NCBI GenBank assembly: GCA_033557685.1
Contig: JAWQRN010000228.1
Location: 1-33,572, forward strand
Length of the DNA: 33,572 nucleotides
Direction of reading: 5' to 3'
DNA from: Sperchopsis tessellata
Taxonomy: Eukaryota > Arthropoda > Insecta > Coleoptera > Hydrophilidae
Within the stretch, counting starts at the first letter, position 1, and every line of letters starts with the position of its first letter. The position numbers and the translations under genes are program-made. The notes under the pieces were generated by a model. That model searched no databases, was not told where the DNA came from, and saw nothing but the letters and a program-made list of their open reading frames with translations. Of the stretch, positions 1 through 11,154 are shown piece by piece.

Positions 1-306
1 GTATATATATAGGAACAGATTAAAATATCTACCACAGCCAATATCCACTTTAATAAAAAAAGCACATCTATATTGTTACAGTTAGGCTTATAAAGTATTA
101 AAGTATTCGTAAATATTTAACTGCGGTATCTTATTTTTAACGAATTCGATAATTACATTATAAATCTTAAAGCTCCTTCACTTATAATCTCACTGACAAT
201 AAACATAATTCCTCTGGAGATGTTTATAAAAAACAAATAACAAAGCACTCTAAGATAACTTGTGTTATTTGCATGAATAATATTTAATTAATTTATATTA
301 CTATCC

Positions 307-420
307 CAAGACAAAAAAAGAACAGGATTGGCCGAGAAAGCAAAAGAGCTCACAGATAAACTTGAATCGGCAAAACATTGAGACTTCCATGGTTCAACAT
401 GGCAAGGAAGAGAACTCAAA
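307..420 (+). mobile_element. Possible pogo/CENP-B-type helix-turn-helix scrap
   Basis: One plus-strand frame reads LAEKAKELTDKLES, then one stop, then DFHGSTWQGRE. This resembles the second helix-turn-helix block of pogo/Tigger/Tc5-type transposases, in which an 'EKA..LA.KL' helix is followed by a 'DF..S.GWL.RF' helix. Only about 38 codons are recognisable and no DDE catalytic domain was found nearby, so this would be a dead fragment. The match rests on a short pattern and could be chance. Confidence 0.35.
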
Positions 421-1734
421 ATATATACAGATTCTAATTTAATTCAAAATAACTTATACTTGTCATTACAAACAACAAAGTAGACTTGATTGATTAATTC
501 AACTGGATTAATACTTCTTATATTCATATGAAATAATTTAAAAAATTTGTTACCTCCGTTAAAACCTGCAAACGTCTCGTATTTAGCGAAACATTGCTAT
601 TAGATAGAATCTATATCCTACATATCCACATACCCAGTCAATACATAACCCTAATGTGCATGTAATGCCAAACCAATGACCGCCCGATATAGCCAGGTAA
701 TTAGGTAAAAATTAAAATATACTAAGAATACACCAGAAAAACATAACCAATCAAATTACAAACGTAAAATATTTTTCAAAATATACATTACAGTATTTTA
801 ATTTACCGGAATAATTACCTAGTTTTAATTAAAAATGTCAGTGTTTTTTCTCCATTAAAGGTATATTATCGTTAGGTGTATAGACAAACCCTATATATAA
901 TTTTATTATTTAAGTTTACATTTTCGGCAAAAGTCCAGTAATTTGGCCGGGGTTAAATTCCCCGTGCTGACACAGTTTGAATTAAACAGGGTTAAAATTG
1001 GCAGGGACGTGGGATTTATATTGCATATTTTAAATTTGTGTGAACAGGGTTGCCTACGTACCAGAAACTGAATTTGCTTATTGTTTCAATAAAAATTGTG
1101 CTAGTCGCCAAATCGCAATTGTCAGAATATATTGACGTAAGGGGGATTACCAGTATTCTATAAAGAAAGGTTGCTTCTAGTTTTGGGGACAAATTAGTAT
1201 ATCTACTTCATAAAATAATAAGTAAAATACTATATCAATGTTGTTTTCGGGTTTCCGGTAAAATACTGTGTTGTTACGATGTTTAAATAAAAGTCTACCA
1301 ATCGATAAAAAATGGCTCAACATAATATCACTTCAAAATAACTGACATGTAATTTCCAACTCCTTTGTGAACATTACGTGATATCCGACTATCATAATTA
1401 TAATGTATTAATAACAAAAGTAATATACATTTCAAAACTTAAACAAAATAGAACAAAGAAGGTTAAGTTCTGACGTAAATACTAGAATAAGATCTGTATT
1501 TATACTCAGCCAAAAATATATTGCAAACTTATTAACAGTTCTTGTAAAGTATCCTAGTTATATTATTTTCACATTTCAAGAATCAAAGCATGCAAGAAAT
1601 AACAAAAAGAAATTGACGAAAAAACAGTAATTTTTTAAAAAAAGGAGACAAAATATTTCGGTCAGAATTTGTCTATTATTAGTTCATATTTTGTGCAACT
1701 GAAGAGCGAGAACATATATTCCAATTTGAATCAA
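421..1734. other. AT-rich stretch with no recognisable gene
   Basis: I see no coding signal or repeat family here. The one visible structure is a small perfect hairpin at 948-964 (CGGGG, 7-base loop, CCCCG) in a locally GC-richer patch. Confidence 0.5.
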
Positions 1735-2490
1735 GGTGAAATGATTAGGAGGATACTTTCTCTGATTGAAGATGGTTTAAGCCATGATACGTCGAAATTT
1801 TATTGGGTATAAATCAAATAAATGTATCTAAAGTACAAAAAGACCGGAGGATATGAGAGTATGAGTAAAAGGCCGGCCGAACGAAGCTACCCCTGACGTT
1901 TCTTGACCTTTCAGGATCTGCGGCGAAGACTTGTCACTGCAACACAGCTTGAATATGACTTGGCCGTAGCTCGAAATAGATAGGTGTTCACATATCGTGA
2001 GAAACATATTTAGGTAATATAGAAGTAGAAGGAGAGTACTGCCCCTACTCTCCGAATCACAAGAGAACACCGTATATCTCGGCGTTAAGATTTGCCAGAG
2101 AACATGGAACTGAAATGTCGATGATTGGACTAATATACTCTTTTTTGTTTGTATACCTCTGATTTACGAATACCTGTATACAGGTGATATGGCGAACACT
2201 GTTTTTAATGAAACATAAGACCTTTAACCAATTATGAATGAGGATTTACCATGCTTTGGAGAGAAATATTGGTGAGAAGACAAACGGATTAGGTGGTGTT
2301 AAATAGAGGGACGGTAACTGCTGACAAGTATATCCGAGACATTTTGGGAGAATATTTCGTTTTTTAAGTACCATTTATTGTTGATGATATTTTTACTAAT
2401 GCATGAGGATGCACACCCTCACGTCGCAAGAATAATTTCTGAAAATGAATATTCTAGAAGAGACAATGCACAATATTGAAGCACTCGAAT
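1735..2490 (+). mobile_element. Decayed Tc1/mariner-type DDE transposase
   Basis: Frame-shifted plus-strand translation gives the conserved blocks in the right order. MIRRILSLIEDGLS resembles the N-terminal helix-turn-helix start. LRRRLVTATQLEYDLAVARN is the second helix-turn-helix, with the typical 'R..T..QL...L' pattern. LRFAREH precedes the first catalytic block, and a TNTCIQVIWRTLF-like stretch aligns with the 'RVYR.PGER' region. AHPHVARIISE near 2407-2440 matches the 'DNARPH.AR' block around the second catalytic Asp. There are many stops and frameshifts. No intact reading frame and no clear terminal inverted repeats were found, so the copy is inactive. Confidence 0.7.
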
Positions 2491-5440
2491 TCTTTTTTAA
2501 TTTATTTTGTTTTCAGAATTTTTATATTTCATGAATAAAATACTATAAACTATTAATTTTTTTTTTCAATTTGTTTTGAATCAAATTTGATATTGAAGAA
2601 CCTCAAAAATATCACAAACTATCAATAAAACAAGTTATATCGTATCTAGGCTTCTTCCGTATTGGTAAATTCTAGTGATGCGTTACTGTTTTGGATGATT
2701 GCATTATGAAATATATAGGTTTCCGCGGTTATTATCCATATTATTTCCGAGTGGAAACACCATTCACATATTAGTATATTATTGTTATGGTAATCAGTCA
2801 AAATTATTTGTAATTGAAAATATTAATTTTAATTTTTTGTCGAAACTATAGATGAAAATTACTATCATGGGAAACTAAGTTTTGGGAAGAAATTTTTAAA
2901 TGGCACCAACTGTACCGTGAACTTAAACTGATATCTGGTTGGAAGAGGTATGTTTCGAAAAATAATTGTAACGAAGTTTTTATTATCATTTATATTTATA
3001 TTGATTGGATTTCTAGCTTAGCAATATCTACAATTACGATCTTGAAAGAATGTGAAGGAGGAAAAATCATAGGATTACTATTAAAGTCTTATCTATTATG
3101 TAATAGTTGATTTTATTGAATACGTTAGCTCGCAGAATTAGCGCTTAAAACATTTCGCGAACTATTAAAAATGGATTCAGCAGTAAGGACGCGTGAATTA
3201 GTAACTACGATAACTACAATTTATTATAATTATATGCGTGTTAATGCAGGCAGTAGTTGGGAATGTGTAGCATGTGAAACAGCCTTCGGATGTTTATTGC
3301 ATGTATCAGTGTGTGTATCTATGCTCTTAATTCGTTTCTAGTTGTAACGGCTTCTGTTTGGTGCATTTTAACTATTCACAATTATTGTTTATACGATTAT
3401 TTGTCTTTCGAGAAAATTGTAGCTAAGCAGAAACGAATTGTTCAAGCGGCTATAAATTACCTCTAGTCAATTCCCACCAATCCCACCAGTAAATGATTCA
3501 ATTTTGTACAATTGGTTTGAAATAAAATTACATATAATTGTATTAAATATAAATTATCGCTCTTGTCATTTCATGCTGTAAAAGTTGCAGTGAGAAATAT
3601 ACCATTTTGTTCGAGCAGAAAACCAGTTCCGAGCAAATTTACAACCAATATATCCTCGAATATGGCTATACTTAGTAACTTTCCAAAAGGACTTACTTCA
3701 TACCTTGGCCTTCTTAAAAATTTTGCAAAATATATTCACATACTATACGACTACGTTGAATCATAAAAAGCTATAAATTAATGGCAACATATTCGGGTTC
3801 CTATTTTCTTTATTCAATAAATAATGTTTCGGTTCATCGCTGGCTACAGGATACAACTGTTGTTATTGATAACAACTATAACTAAAGCAATGATAATATT
3901 GGATATTTTCAATTTTTCAAAAACTCTTTAAACTCATCATGAATCAGACTTTGTTTCTATTTTGCATTACAGATAATTAAATGGATAGATTTTACTCTTA
4001 GATTTATTAGTTGTTCTTCAATATTATTTACATGCTCAGCTAAAAAATTGTCTCTCAATTAATTAAAAGAAAAATTGCAATGTGTGCCATTGCAAGATTT
4101 TGTACACAATCAATATGTACATAAAATAGCACTACTAGTAAACTCAAAATCTAACCTGTTTATGAATAAAAGTAAAAACGGAATATATTATTTTATTTCT
4201 CGCAATGCCATCTATATTTTTATTTAAAAATTATAACAGCTATCGGGAAGTCCTGTCAAACTATTTCCAAATAGCTTGCAATGTATAGTATCATTGTCAA
4301 ATCGATTGTTCAAATGTCACTTACACTTAAAATAAATCATACCTCTGCTATTTCTTATATAATTTCTATGATTATCTAGCTACATGTTGGGTAATTATTA
4401 ATACGTTACGTTTCTGTAATAAAACTGGTGCCCAAAAATGTGCCACATCCAGTCTAGCTGCATATCCAAAATCTAATCAGTTTATGACACAACTACTAAA
4501 CTCTTAAACAAGAAATTTAAAACAAACAGTGGCTCGCACACAGGTATTATTCCAAATCTTTTGAAATCTGGAAGTCGTTTTTTGAGATTACTATACCTTT
4601 TCTTACAGAAGTCGACGCCTAAATAAAATTAAAATTAACAATTTGAAAATAGTAAACATGCACTTTTATTATTTCAAAACACGCCATAAAAAAACTACGT
4701 ATATATTTAAAAATTTCAGTAAAATATGGTATAAAGGATTCTCTCAATGGCTTTCGTCTGTATTCCATGAATGAAATTTCTCTCTTGAGGAACCAGTAAT
4801 AATCTGCAAGAAAGGCTACATATCGGAGATACTGATACCTCTGTTCCCTCACTAGACTATCCTAGTGAAAATTTCTTCCTTCTCACTGTAATTGCCAAAA
4901 TTATCTGGAAAATACTCTACATATAAGAAAAATTACAAAACAAAACTTTTGTAAATATATTGAATCTAATAGTACGTCATAAAGTATCTAGATTATAGTT
5001 ACAATTTGCCTAACAGATATTTAAGATTATTACTTAAATTATTGAAAAAGTATACGGGAATAGTAAAAACATGCTGGATAATCGTGCTAGATTGAAAATA
5101 TTAGTATGATTAGGCTTAAGGAACAGAAATATAAAACTTTAACATTTATGGGATAGATTTAGATTTTTTTTCTCATTTACATAAAGAATAAAAATAATAT
5201 GTTACATGCGCTTCGATATACAGACTAATGTGTCTTATGTATTATGGTAAAAAAAACAGAAGAAACTGGGCTACTCATATGTTCTTTATAAAGTTCTCTC
5301 TTTTTGAGTTTACTTGCCATGATAACCAACTTTCGTTTCATAAAGTTCATAGAGTTATATAAGAAAATTTTTGAGAAAGTTTAATTTCTATGAATACCAA
5401 AAGAAATATCTCCTGGAAAACCCGAGTATAAAAAAATAAT
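2491..5440. other. Intergenic or intronic AT-rich sequence, nothing recognised
   Basis: Only short AT-driven open frames occur, none with a convincing family signature. A 67-codon plus-strand frame at 3563-3766 has a weak resemblance to an LTR-retrotransposon polyprotein linker but is not called. A TATA-like motif lies near 3452. Confidence 0.5.
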
Positions 5441-5454
5441 TAATAGTGAAATAA

Positions 5455-5720
5455 CTCTTCTTCTTCTTTCAAACTGGAACTTGCCCTCTTTATCTAGGTT
5501 CTTTATTCTGTCGATGGCGACATCTATCTTTGGAAAACGTCCTGGCCATGCGGGCCTCGAATATCTGCTGATCTTCCCCAACATCCCCACCTGTTAATTC
5601 CAGCACTTTCTTCTCATTATTTTCGTCAGCTTTACCACGTCCTCTATATTAATTTTTTCCCTTATATCGGCGCTTCTCTGTCTATCCATCAACGTTACTC
5701 CCACTATACTTCACAATATT
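5455..5720 (-). mobile_element. 3' end of a non-LTR retrotransposon (RTE-like), decayed
   Basis: Read on the minus strand from about 5716, one frame gives VTLMDRQRSADIREK, then INIEDVVKLTKIMRRK, then one stop. This matches the C-terminal tail after the reverse transcriptase domain of insect endonuclease/reverse-transcriptase elements, where 'D..R..DIR..L...D' is followed by a 'RR.W..HV.RM' block. The downstream minus-strand sequence ends in a short (GAA)n run at about 5455-5470, as often seen at the tails of these elements. The catalytic domain is absent, so this is a 5'-truncated copy. Confidence 0.5.
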
Positions 5721-8580
5721 TTCATTTCTGTTGTTTTCCTTTTACGTTTTGTTGTTTGTTTCTGCTCTTATTATATATTATCATTGCTTTGTATATTTTT
5801 ACTTTACTCTCTTGTTCGTGTTCTTATTGGACCATATAATACCGTGTAAAGCTTCTGCTACTTGAGCTGCTTTTACTTGTTGTTTATCTGTTTCAGTTGT
5901 TAGCTCTGTACTGCTTGTTAGTTAAGCACCCATTATCGGTTGTTTTGCTATTACCATATATTTTGTTTTTCATATGTGAAATAATGAAATCAATTAAACA
6001 TAAGACTTGTTCAAAATACGTCTTCTCAATAAAGATTTAAATGCATATCAGCAGTTGACAGGTAATAATTAATCAATGAAATAACAGACACGAGGAACAA
6101 TAATTAAAGCTCATACATTTAGTTGTTGTGTTCATTACGTAGGAATTCTCCAATGAGAATTATCTGTAAACCAGTAACGACAATCGCGTCTATTAACTAA
6201 CCCGTCGACCTGAAATGTTTTGAGACAAGTAGCTGATCTACAAAAAGCTGGGTAATTAGGTTTCTATGATTTGTAGCAGGTCACCTAATACCTCATCCCC
6301 ATCAGCCACCGCTTTTAACGTACTCATTTTTGAGGTTGTCCTTGATGCTCCCTATTTCTTGAAACTCTTTATTATTCCACTGATAGAGGTTAAAAAATAT
6401 TGGAACCATATAAGGGTATATCCTATTTGCTAAAATTTGCATTTCTCCTTGTGTTTCTTTCATATATTACTATAGTCTACTATAAGTAGAATAATGCATT
6501 CAGCATATCCATTTAAAAAAAAGCTTACCATAGCAATAATAATTTTAAAGGATTTAATAACATGCCTAATCAATTGCTGAACCACTTTTGTACAGATAAC
6601 TCATATAGTTCATAGTTAAAAAGTTACAACAAATATTCCAGACTTTTTTGGCATACTGTACGGAGAAGTAAAATCAATTTATATCTAATACAAAATCCAA
6701 TACAGACCCGATCAAAAAGAGTAAATATACGTGCAAATACCATTCACATACCAGTATTCACTTGAAAACTTCAAATGTAGTATATATAATAGTATACTTT
6801 GTTAATAAATTTCTTTAAAAAACTCTTTGCATTTTATGTGTTTTGGAAGTTTATATAGTTTATGAGTAGTAGTATGATTGTTCATATTAAGAAATGCATC
6901 TAAAATATATAATTATATTTGTTTATTGTTAAATGGTAATATTAGTAATTTTAAAGTACTCTTGTACACGATACACACTAACTCCAACTATGAGCAGAGA
7001 TTTAACCGCCGGTGGAAAGCTCTTATAGAATTTCTTTACAAGTGGCACCACCCCAAGATGGATGAATAGATAAGGACCCAAGGTCAGCTTTGGGCGTATA
7101 CAGCCATATATATTTATAAATAGGGGAACCATTGAACCCTTTTGACGATTACTTTGCCAAAGCCCACTAATTCATCGTGTCCTCTGATCTTGTTATCTCA
7201 TGTTCATGTTCTTTGTCGTGTTAGTAATCCATATAGTCAAAACTTTTAGAGAAAATTATAACATTTTGAACACGTAGACCGTTTCAATGTTAGCTTCTAT
7301 TTTATATATTATCATTTTAAACAAAACCTAAATAAAGATAAAGAGCTTTTATCATACAAAATTCCTCCATAATATTAAAAATCACACCGTAAAATAATTT
7401 ATAACAAAAGATAATTCCATGTTAGTTTCGTTAACGCTTTACGATGAAACTAGTTGATTTTAGTGCCCATTGGCGTTGAACAACTTTTTTCGATGAAAAG
7501 ATTTCTAATAGACTATCTTATAGGATTTATATGTGCTGACGTACTTTACACTCAGGCACATCGGTTTAATTGTATTTATTGCAAGATAAGGATCTGGTGT
7601 TGCCGCTCTTATGAAAAGTTGACGGCAGTGTAGATCGTTGGAAACTAGCAGCATAAGTCACGGTGGCTGTCAAAAGGACAATGCCGATTTCGATCTTCGT
7701 TTTAGATAATAGTAATATGATATACAAACATGTGCTAAGTCTTTTTATATGTAAGTCTTGCAGATGGTTTGATTGTTACGCAGCGCCAACTGTACCTACC
7801 TCTGAATGATTTGCAAACAAAGAAGCGCAACTGTTCCAAAATATTTTCTGTGGTCTTTACCATACATTATTGCTGATTGCATTTATTTATTTAATAACAT
7901 ACTTTCAAGGATAAGGGTAGTATCTATCTTGAATGTATTACAATATAATGAGTTATTTAGTTTGCCATACTCAATTCTATAAATTAATGCAGGTGTGTTT
8001 TGTTTAGGCTTCTATTTTACAATCAGTGATTATAATAACGAATGTTAAACTCTGCAATATCCTTATTACATTATGTACAACCAACCAAAAAAAGTTCTAG
8101 ATTAACCAACTAATCAATTTGTTACCTAACGATTATTTTAAAAGTAAATTTCTTATATATCATTATAACATTTAATGCCGTAATTGTTTACAGTCATAAG
8201 TGCAAGTTATAGTATTCAAGTTTTCAAAGCCCTTTTTTATCCCGTCCCAGAAAATTCACATTTCCTCATGTAGCTTCATAACTGGATGTTGTTAACAATA
8301 ATTATTATATAATATATTCGACTTTTTGTTTGAGAAAAAAAAGTTGTGTATGTAATTCTTACATAAAAAAATGTACTGTAAAGATATAGTTTTTTTTAGT
8401 ATATTTGAAAATCAGTTTTTACCGATAATTATGATTTTTTTTACCACTAGCGCATTTATATCCCTAAAATATTCTTTTCGTATAATTATGAATAAATACA
8501 TTTTATTTCCACAATAAGAACAACCTATTTATATTATTTATCTATTTCATTATATTTCTTTTACAATTTTACATAGCTAT
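5721..8580. other. AT-rich sequence, nothing recognised
   Basis: Several chance-length open frames occur on both strands. A locally GC-richer patch near 6990-7160 and another at 7560-7860 do not resolve into a family I know. I see no RNA gene here. Confidence 0.45.
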
Positions 8581-8587
8581 ACGCCCT

Positions 8588-8945
8588 TGATAATCCTATT
8601 CGAAGTAGGTACTACCTTTTACAATAATTGCACATTCAGTTCTGACTGATTCACTTTCAAACACGAAGATTTTCGTTTAAGCCACATTTACTTTAAACTC
8701 CATTTATAATGCTGTTGACTGTAACTCTTCAACAATTGTACACAATATCATCATCAACATACATAGTCAATAAAGTTTATTCCGCCAAACGTTACTCCGC
8801 CCAATTGGATGTCACCCATGTGGATAAAAATATTAAATAGCCAATGATGTAACACATATTCTTCGCTCGTATTATCTGTCTTAAAATGTAAATATATTCA
8901 CACAATCGTACGTGTTTTCTAAGTCAACAAATGCATAATACCTCC
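8588..8945 (-). mobile_element. Non-LTR reverse transcriptase remnant (palm domain and downstream)
   Basis: On the minus strand the RT motif A reads YAFVDLENTYDCVN (8892-8939), matching the usual 'FVDLEKAYD.V' with both conserved Asp. Further on, GVTFGGINFIDY runs after a frameshift into VDDDIVYN, corresponding to motif C (YADD) near 8745-8765. It is followed by TKIFVFESES and RTECAII, which match the 'KTK..VF' block and the post-palm region. Frameshifts and stops separate the blocks. The family is an insect RTE-like endonuclease/RT element; the clade is an inference. Confidence 0.65.
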
Positions 8946-9528
8946 TGTCTTTTTTTCATATATATTTCCTGAATTGACATAAAGCAAAAATTAAATATGC
9001 ATAATCTATAGATATAAAATCACACTGTACATTCCAAACCTTAGAAACTATATTTAAAAAGTCATACAAGTATACGAAATAAACGAATGCAAAGTATACC
9101 ATTTTTCTTACTAAATCACTTGACGTAAAGTAAAAATACGATCTATACATCATCTACCAAACCTTCACTTTTACAATGTTGTGCACTTATTCTGGAATGA
9201 TCGACTTATCAAACTGTCTTCCAGGATCATTGTATTCGCTGTCATATACATAATCCAAATTGCTACTAAGGAAATACTCCGTTCATATCTCTCTCACTGC
9301 AAGCTTCAATTCAAAATATATGATGTAGTCAAAAGTGATATATAATCAGTACAAACATTTTTCAAATAAAAAATCCCACTTCACCTAGCAAGAACCTGGA
9401 TGACATTGGTCGTGCATACTTACCGTAACGCTTCTATCAAGACTATTTTCGACTCTTCTTTGTAAATCAGCTAACTTCCTCCATCTACGAAAGATTCAAT
9501 TACCCTTCAATCCTCTGGACTATAAAGG

Positions 9529-9780
9529 ATTACATGTACATGTGGTTTAGTGTACATAGGTGAAACAAAAATAATGATACTCGCTGCAAAGAGCACGAAA
9601 GGTAATCCAGTCCCAAACTGTTTAATACTCCTATCAGTGGAACATATTTTATAATTAGGCCACGATATTCACTTTAATGACATCCACGCTCAGTCAGTTT
9701 TCCAAGCATAATAAGATCCATCGAAATATATTACATCCGGAAAAACTAAACTCTAAAGCGTGAAAACGGTTATACTCTTG
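9529..9780 (+). mobile_element. Penelope-like element GIY-YIG endonuclease remnant
   Basis: The plus strand reads ITCTCGLVYIGETK at 9529-9570, the Cys-x-Cys plus YIGE signature of the GIY-YIG endonuclease at the C-terminus of Penelope-like retroelements. A frameshift follows, then DTRCKEHER at 9576-9602 (the 'R..EH' block). After another shift comes LGHDIHFNDI around 9658-9690, equivalent to the conserved 'tGH.i.f' block. Next is a KIHRNILHPEKLNSK stretch that aligns with the conserved Glu-containing 'R..EA.EI' helix. The order and spacing fit the family. The upstream RT domain was not recognised, so this is a truncated, inactive copy. Confidence 0.7.
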
Positions 9781-9821
9781 CTCTTTCTTGGAAGTAAACA
9801 AAACGCAAAATGTAGTCAGCT

Positions 9822-9974
9822 AAAAGAATCCCCATTGGTCCTTACTGAAATCCTCTACCACATCTCATCCAATAGGAGATAGGTTAGTCAAAATAATCAC
9901 CATTGGCTTTTCGCCAGAATTTTCTACCATATCTCAACCAATAGGTAACATGGAGTCCCGTACCAGCCAATAGG
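9822..9974. repeat. 68-bp tandem duplication with five CCAAT/ATTGG boxes
   Basis: Two diverged copies, 9822-9889 and 9890-9957, are each 68 bp. They share a CCATTGG core and a block containing TCTACCA, ATCTCA and CCAATAGG. A third CCAATAGG follows at 9967-9974 without the rest of the unit. The boxes are at 9832-9838, 9869-9876, 9900-9906, 9938-9945 and 9967-9974. The array lies directly 3' of the Penelope-like endonuclease remnant and upstream of a TTATAA-containing stretch near 10016. It could be that element's own non-coding region or a promoter-like array; neither is shown. Confidence 0.65.
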
Positions 9975-10540
9975 AAACCGGCTTAGGAATATGTAAAACT
10001 TGGCGGATCAGTGGTTTATAATCAGACGATACATATCACTTTTGAGAGCTACATGTTTTGTTAATGTGCCCTGCAACAGTGAATAAAAACTTCGGCAAGA
10101 AAAAAAGAACACACTCAGTAATCTCTCGAAAACCTGAAGATTTCTTACCCATAGATTTAAATATAAAGAGACTAAAATGAAGCGAACTCAGATACACTTG
10201 TTTTTGGAAAAAAGTCAAAGGATTGCAGGAGAATAGCACATGAAATAAATCAAATATTTTAGTAATATAACTTGGGGCTGTTTTCGTTCGCCACTCAGAC
10301 GATTCCTTTTAAGGATCATACCCTTAGACCCAGATTGCATATTCAGTCACTGTGCGCGATAAAAAATTCTCCCCTGCGTTTTTTTTTTAATTATTCTAAT
10401 GAAAATACTGTAAAATTTGATTTTACTTGAGAGTGCGTAACCGAGGCAAAGATATTGATATAAATGCGTAAAAAGCACATAATAATAGCCTATTTGGAAA
10501 TTCGCACTGAACGAAAACTCTTAAACGTAGTACAGTGGTA
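9975..10540. other. Sequence downstream of the Penelope-like remnant, unassigned
   Basis: One plus-strand frame between about 10050 and 10170 stays open for some 35 codons and contains GKKKRTHSVISRKPEDF, but I do not recognise it. The stretch may be the 3' part of the Penelope-like element. The minus-strand open frame across it is an AT-driven shadow. Confidence 0.3.
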
Positions 10541-10599
10541 AAAAAAAACAAAAAGTCCACGATGAAATATTAGAATTATTTAAAAGTGGAAACTTTTTA

Positions 10600-11110
10600 A
10601 TAGCAATAGAACTACTTTGATCTTTTTTGAAATGTATATATTAGAAGATATGACAATCTAGTTATGGGACACACAAATTATTTATCTTCCACAATTTATG
10701 AAGAATTAATTAAATTAATGAGTAAGAAGGCGTTAGAAATTGTTTCTAAAATTAAAGCTGCTAAATAGAATTTAATTATAGTTTAGTCTGCACCATAAAT
10801 ATGGATTACCGGTAAAGCGATTTATATTATTAATTTCAAATAAAAGTCACAAATCACAAAAATGACCAGTCTAACGGCTAACACATATCTGCCGTTTTTT
10901 TAGGGTTTCAAGCACGAATTAAAGAAGTAAATTTTCTTGAAGAATATATTTCATGTGCCTCGCATTCTTGCAATTTAGTAGCAATGTACGCTACTTCAAA
11001 TTATATATAAGCAATAACATTTTTTTGTTTTTAAAATGCAATATTACAATTTACTACACTGAAACTTCTACCTAGACCCGATGGTCAGCGATAAATGATG
11101 TTTGCAAAAA
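10600..11110 (+). mobile_element. hAT-superfamily transposase remnant (DUF4371/ZMYM1-like)
   Basis: Plus-strand blocks appear in the order expected for the catalytic region of this hAT branch. IYEELIKLMSKKALEIV and SKIKAAK sit near 10685-10770. In another frame, QARIKEVNFLEEYI is followed by SCASHSCNLVAMYATSN at about 10908-11005, matching the 'PC.aHSLNLV' block. TRWSAINDVCKNLD lies near 11076-11120, matching the 'TRWSAR..A' block that follows. Stops and frameshifts interrupt each join. No intact frame remains and terminal repeats were not identified. Confidence 0.7.
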
Positions 11111-11125
11111 TCTTGATCGTGTAAG

Positions 11126-11154
11126 TTTATTGAATCTTTATTGAATCTTTATTG
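11126..11154. repeat. 11-bp tandem repeat, 2.6 copies
   Basis: TTTATTGAATC is repeated at 11126-11136 and 11137-11147, with a partial copy TTTATTG at 11148-11154. It is a small local duplication just after the hAT remnant. Confidence 0.9.

Noticed and set aside
3563..3766. 67-codon frame containing LTSYLGLLKNFAKYI, like an LTR-retrotransposon RT/RNase H linker
   Set aside because: The similarity is one short stretch, the start is TTG, and no neighbouring RT, RNase H or integrase block was found.
7078..7086. CCAAGGTCA, a match to the FTZ-F1-type nuclear receptor site
   Set aside because: A single 9-mer in 33 kb, far from the exon, with no supporting context.
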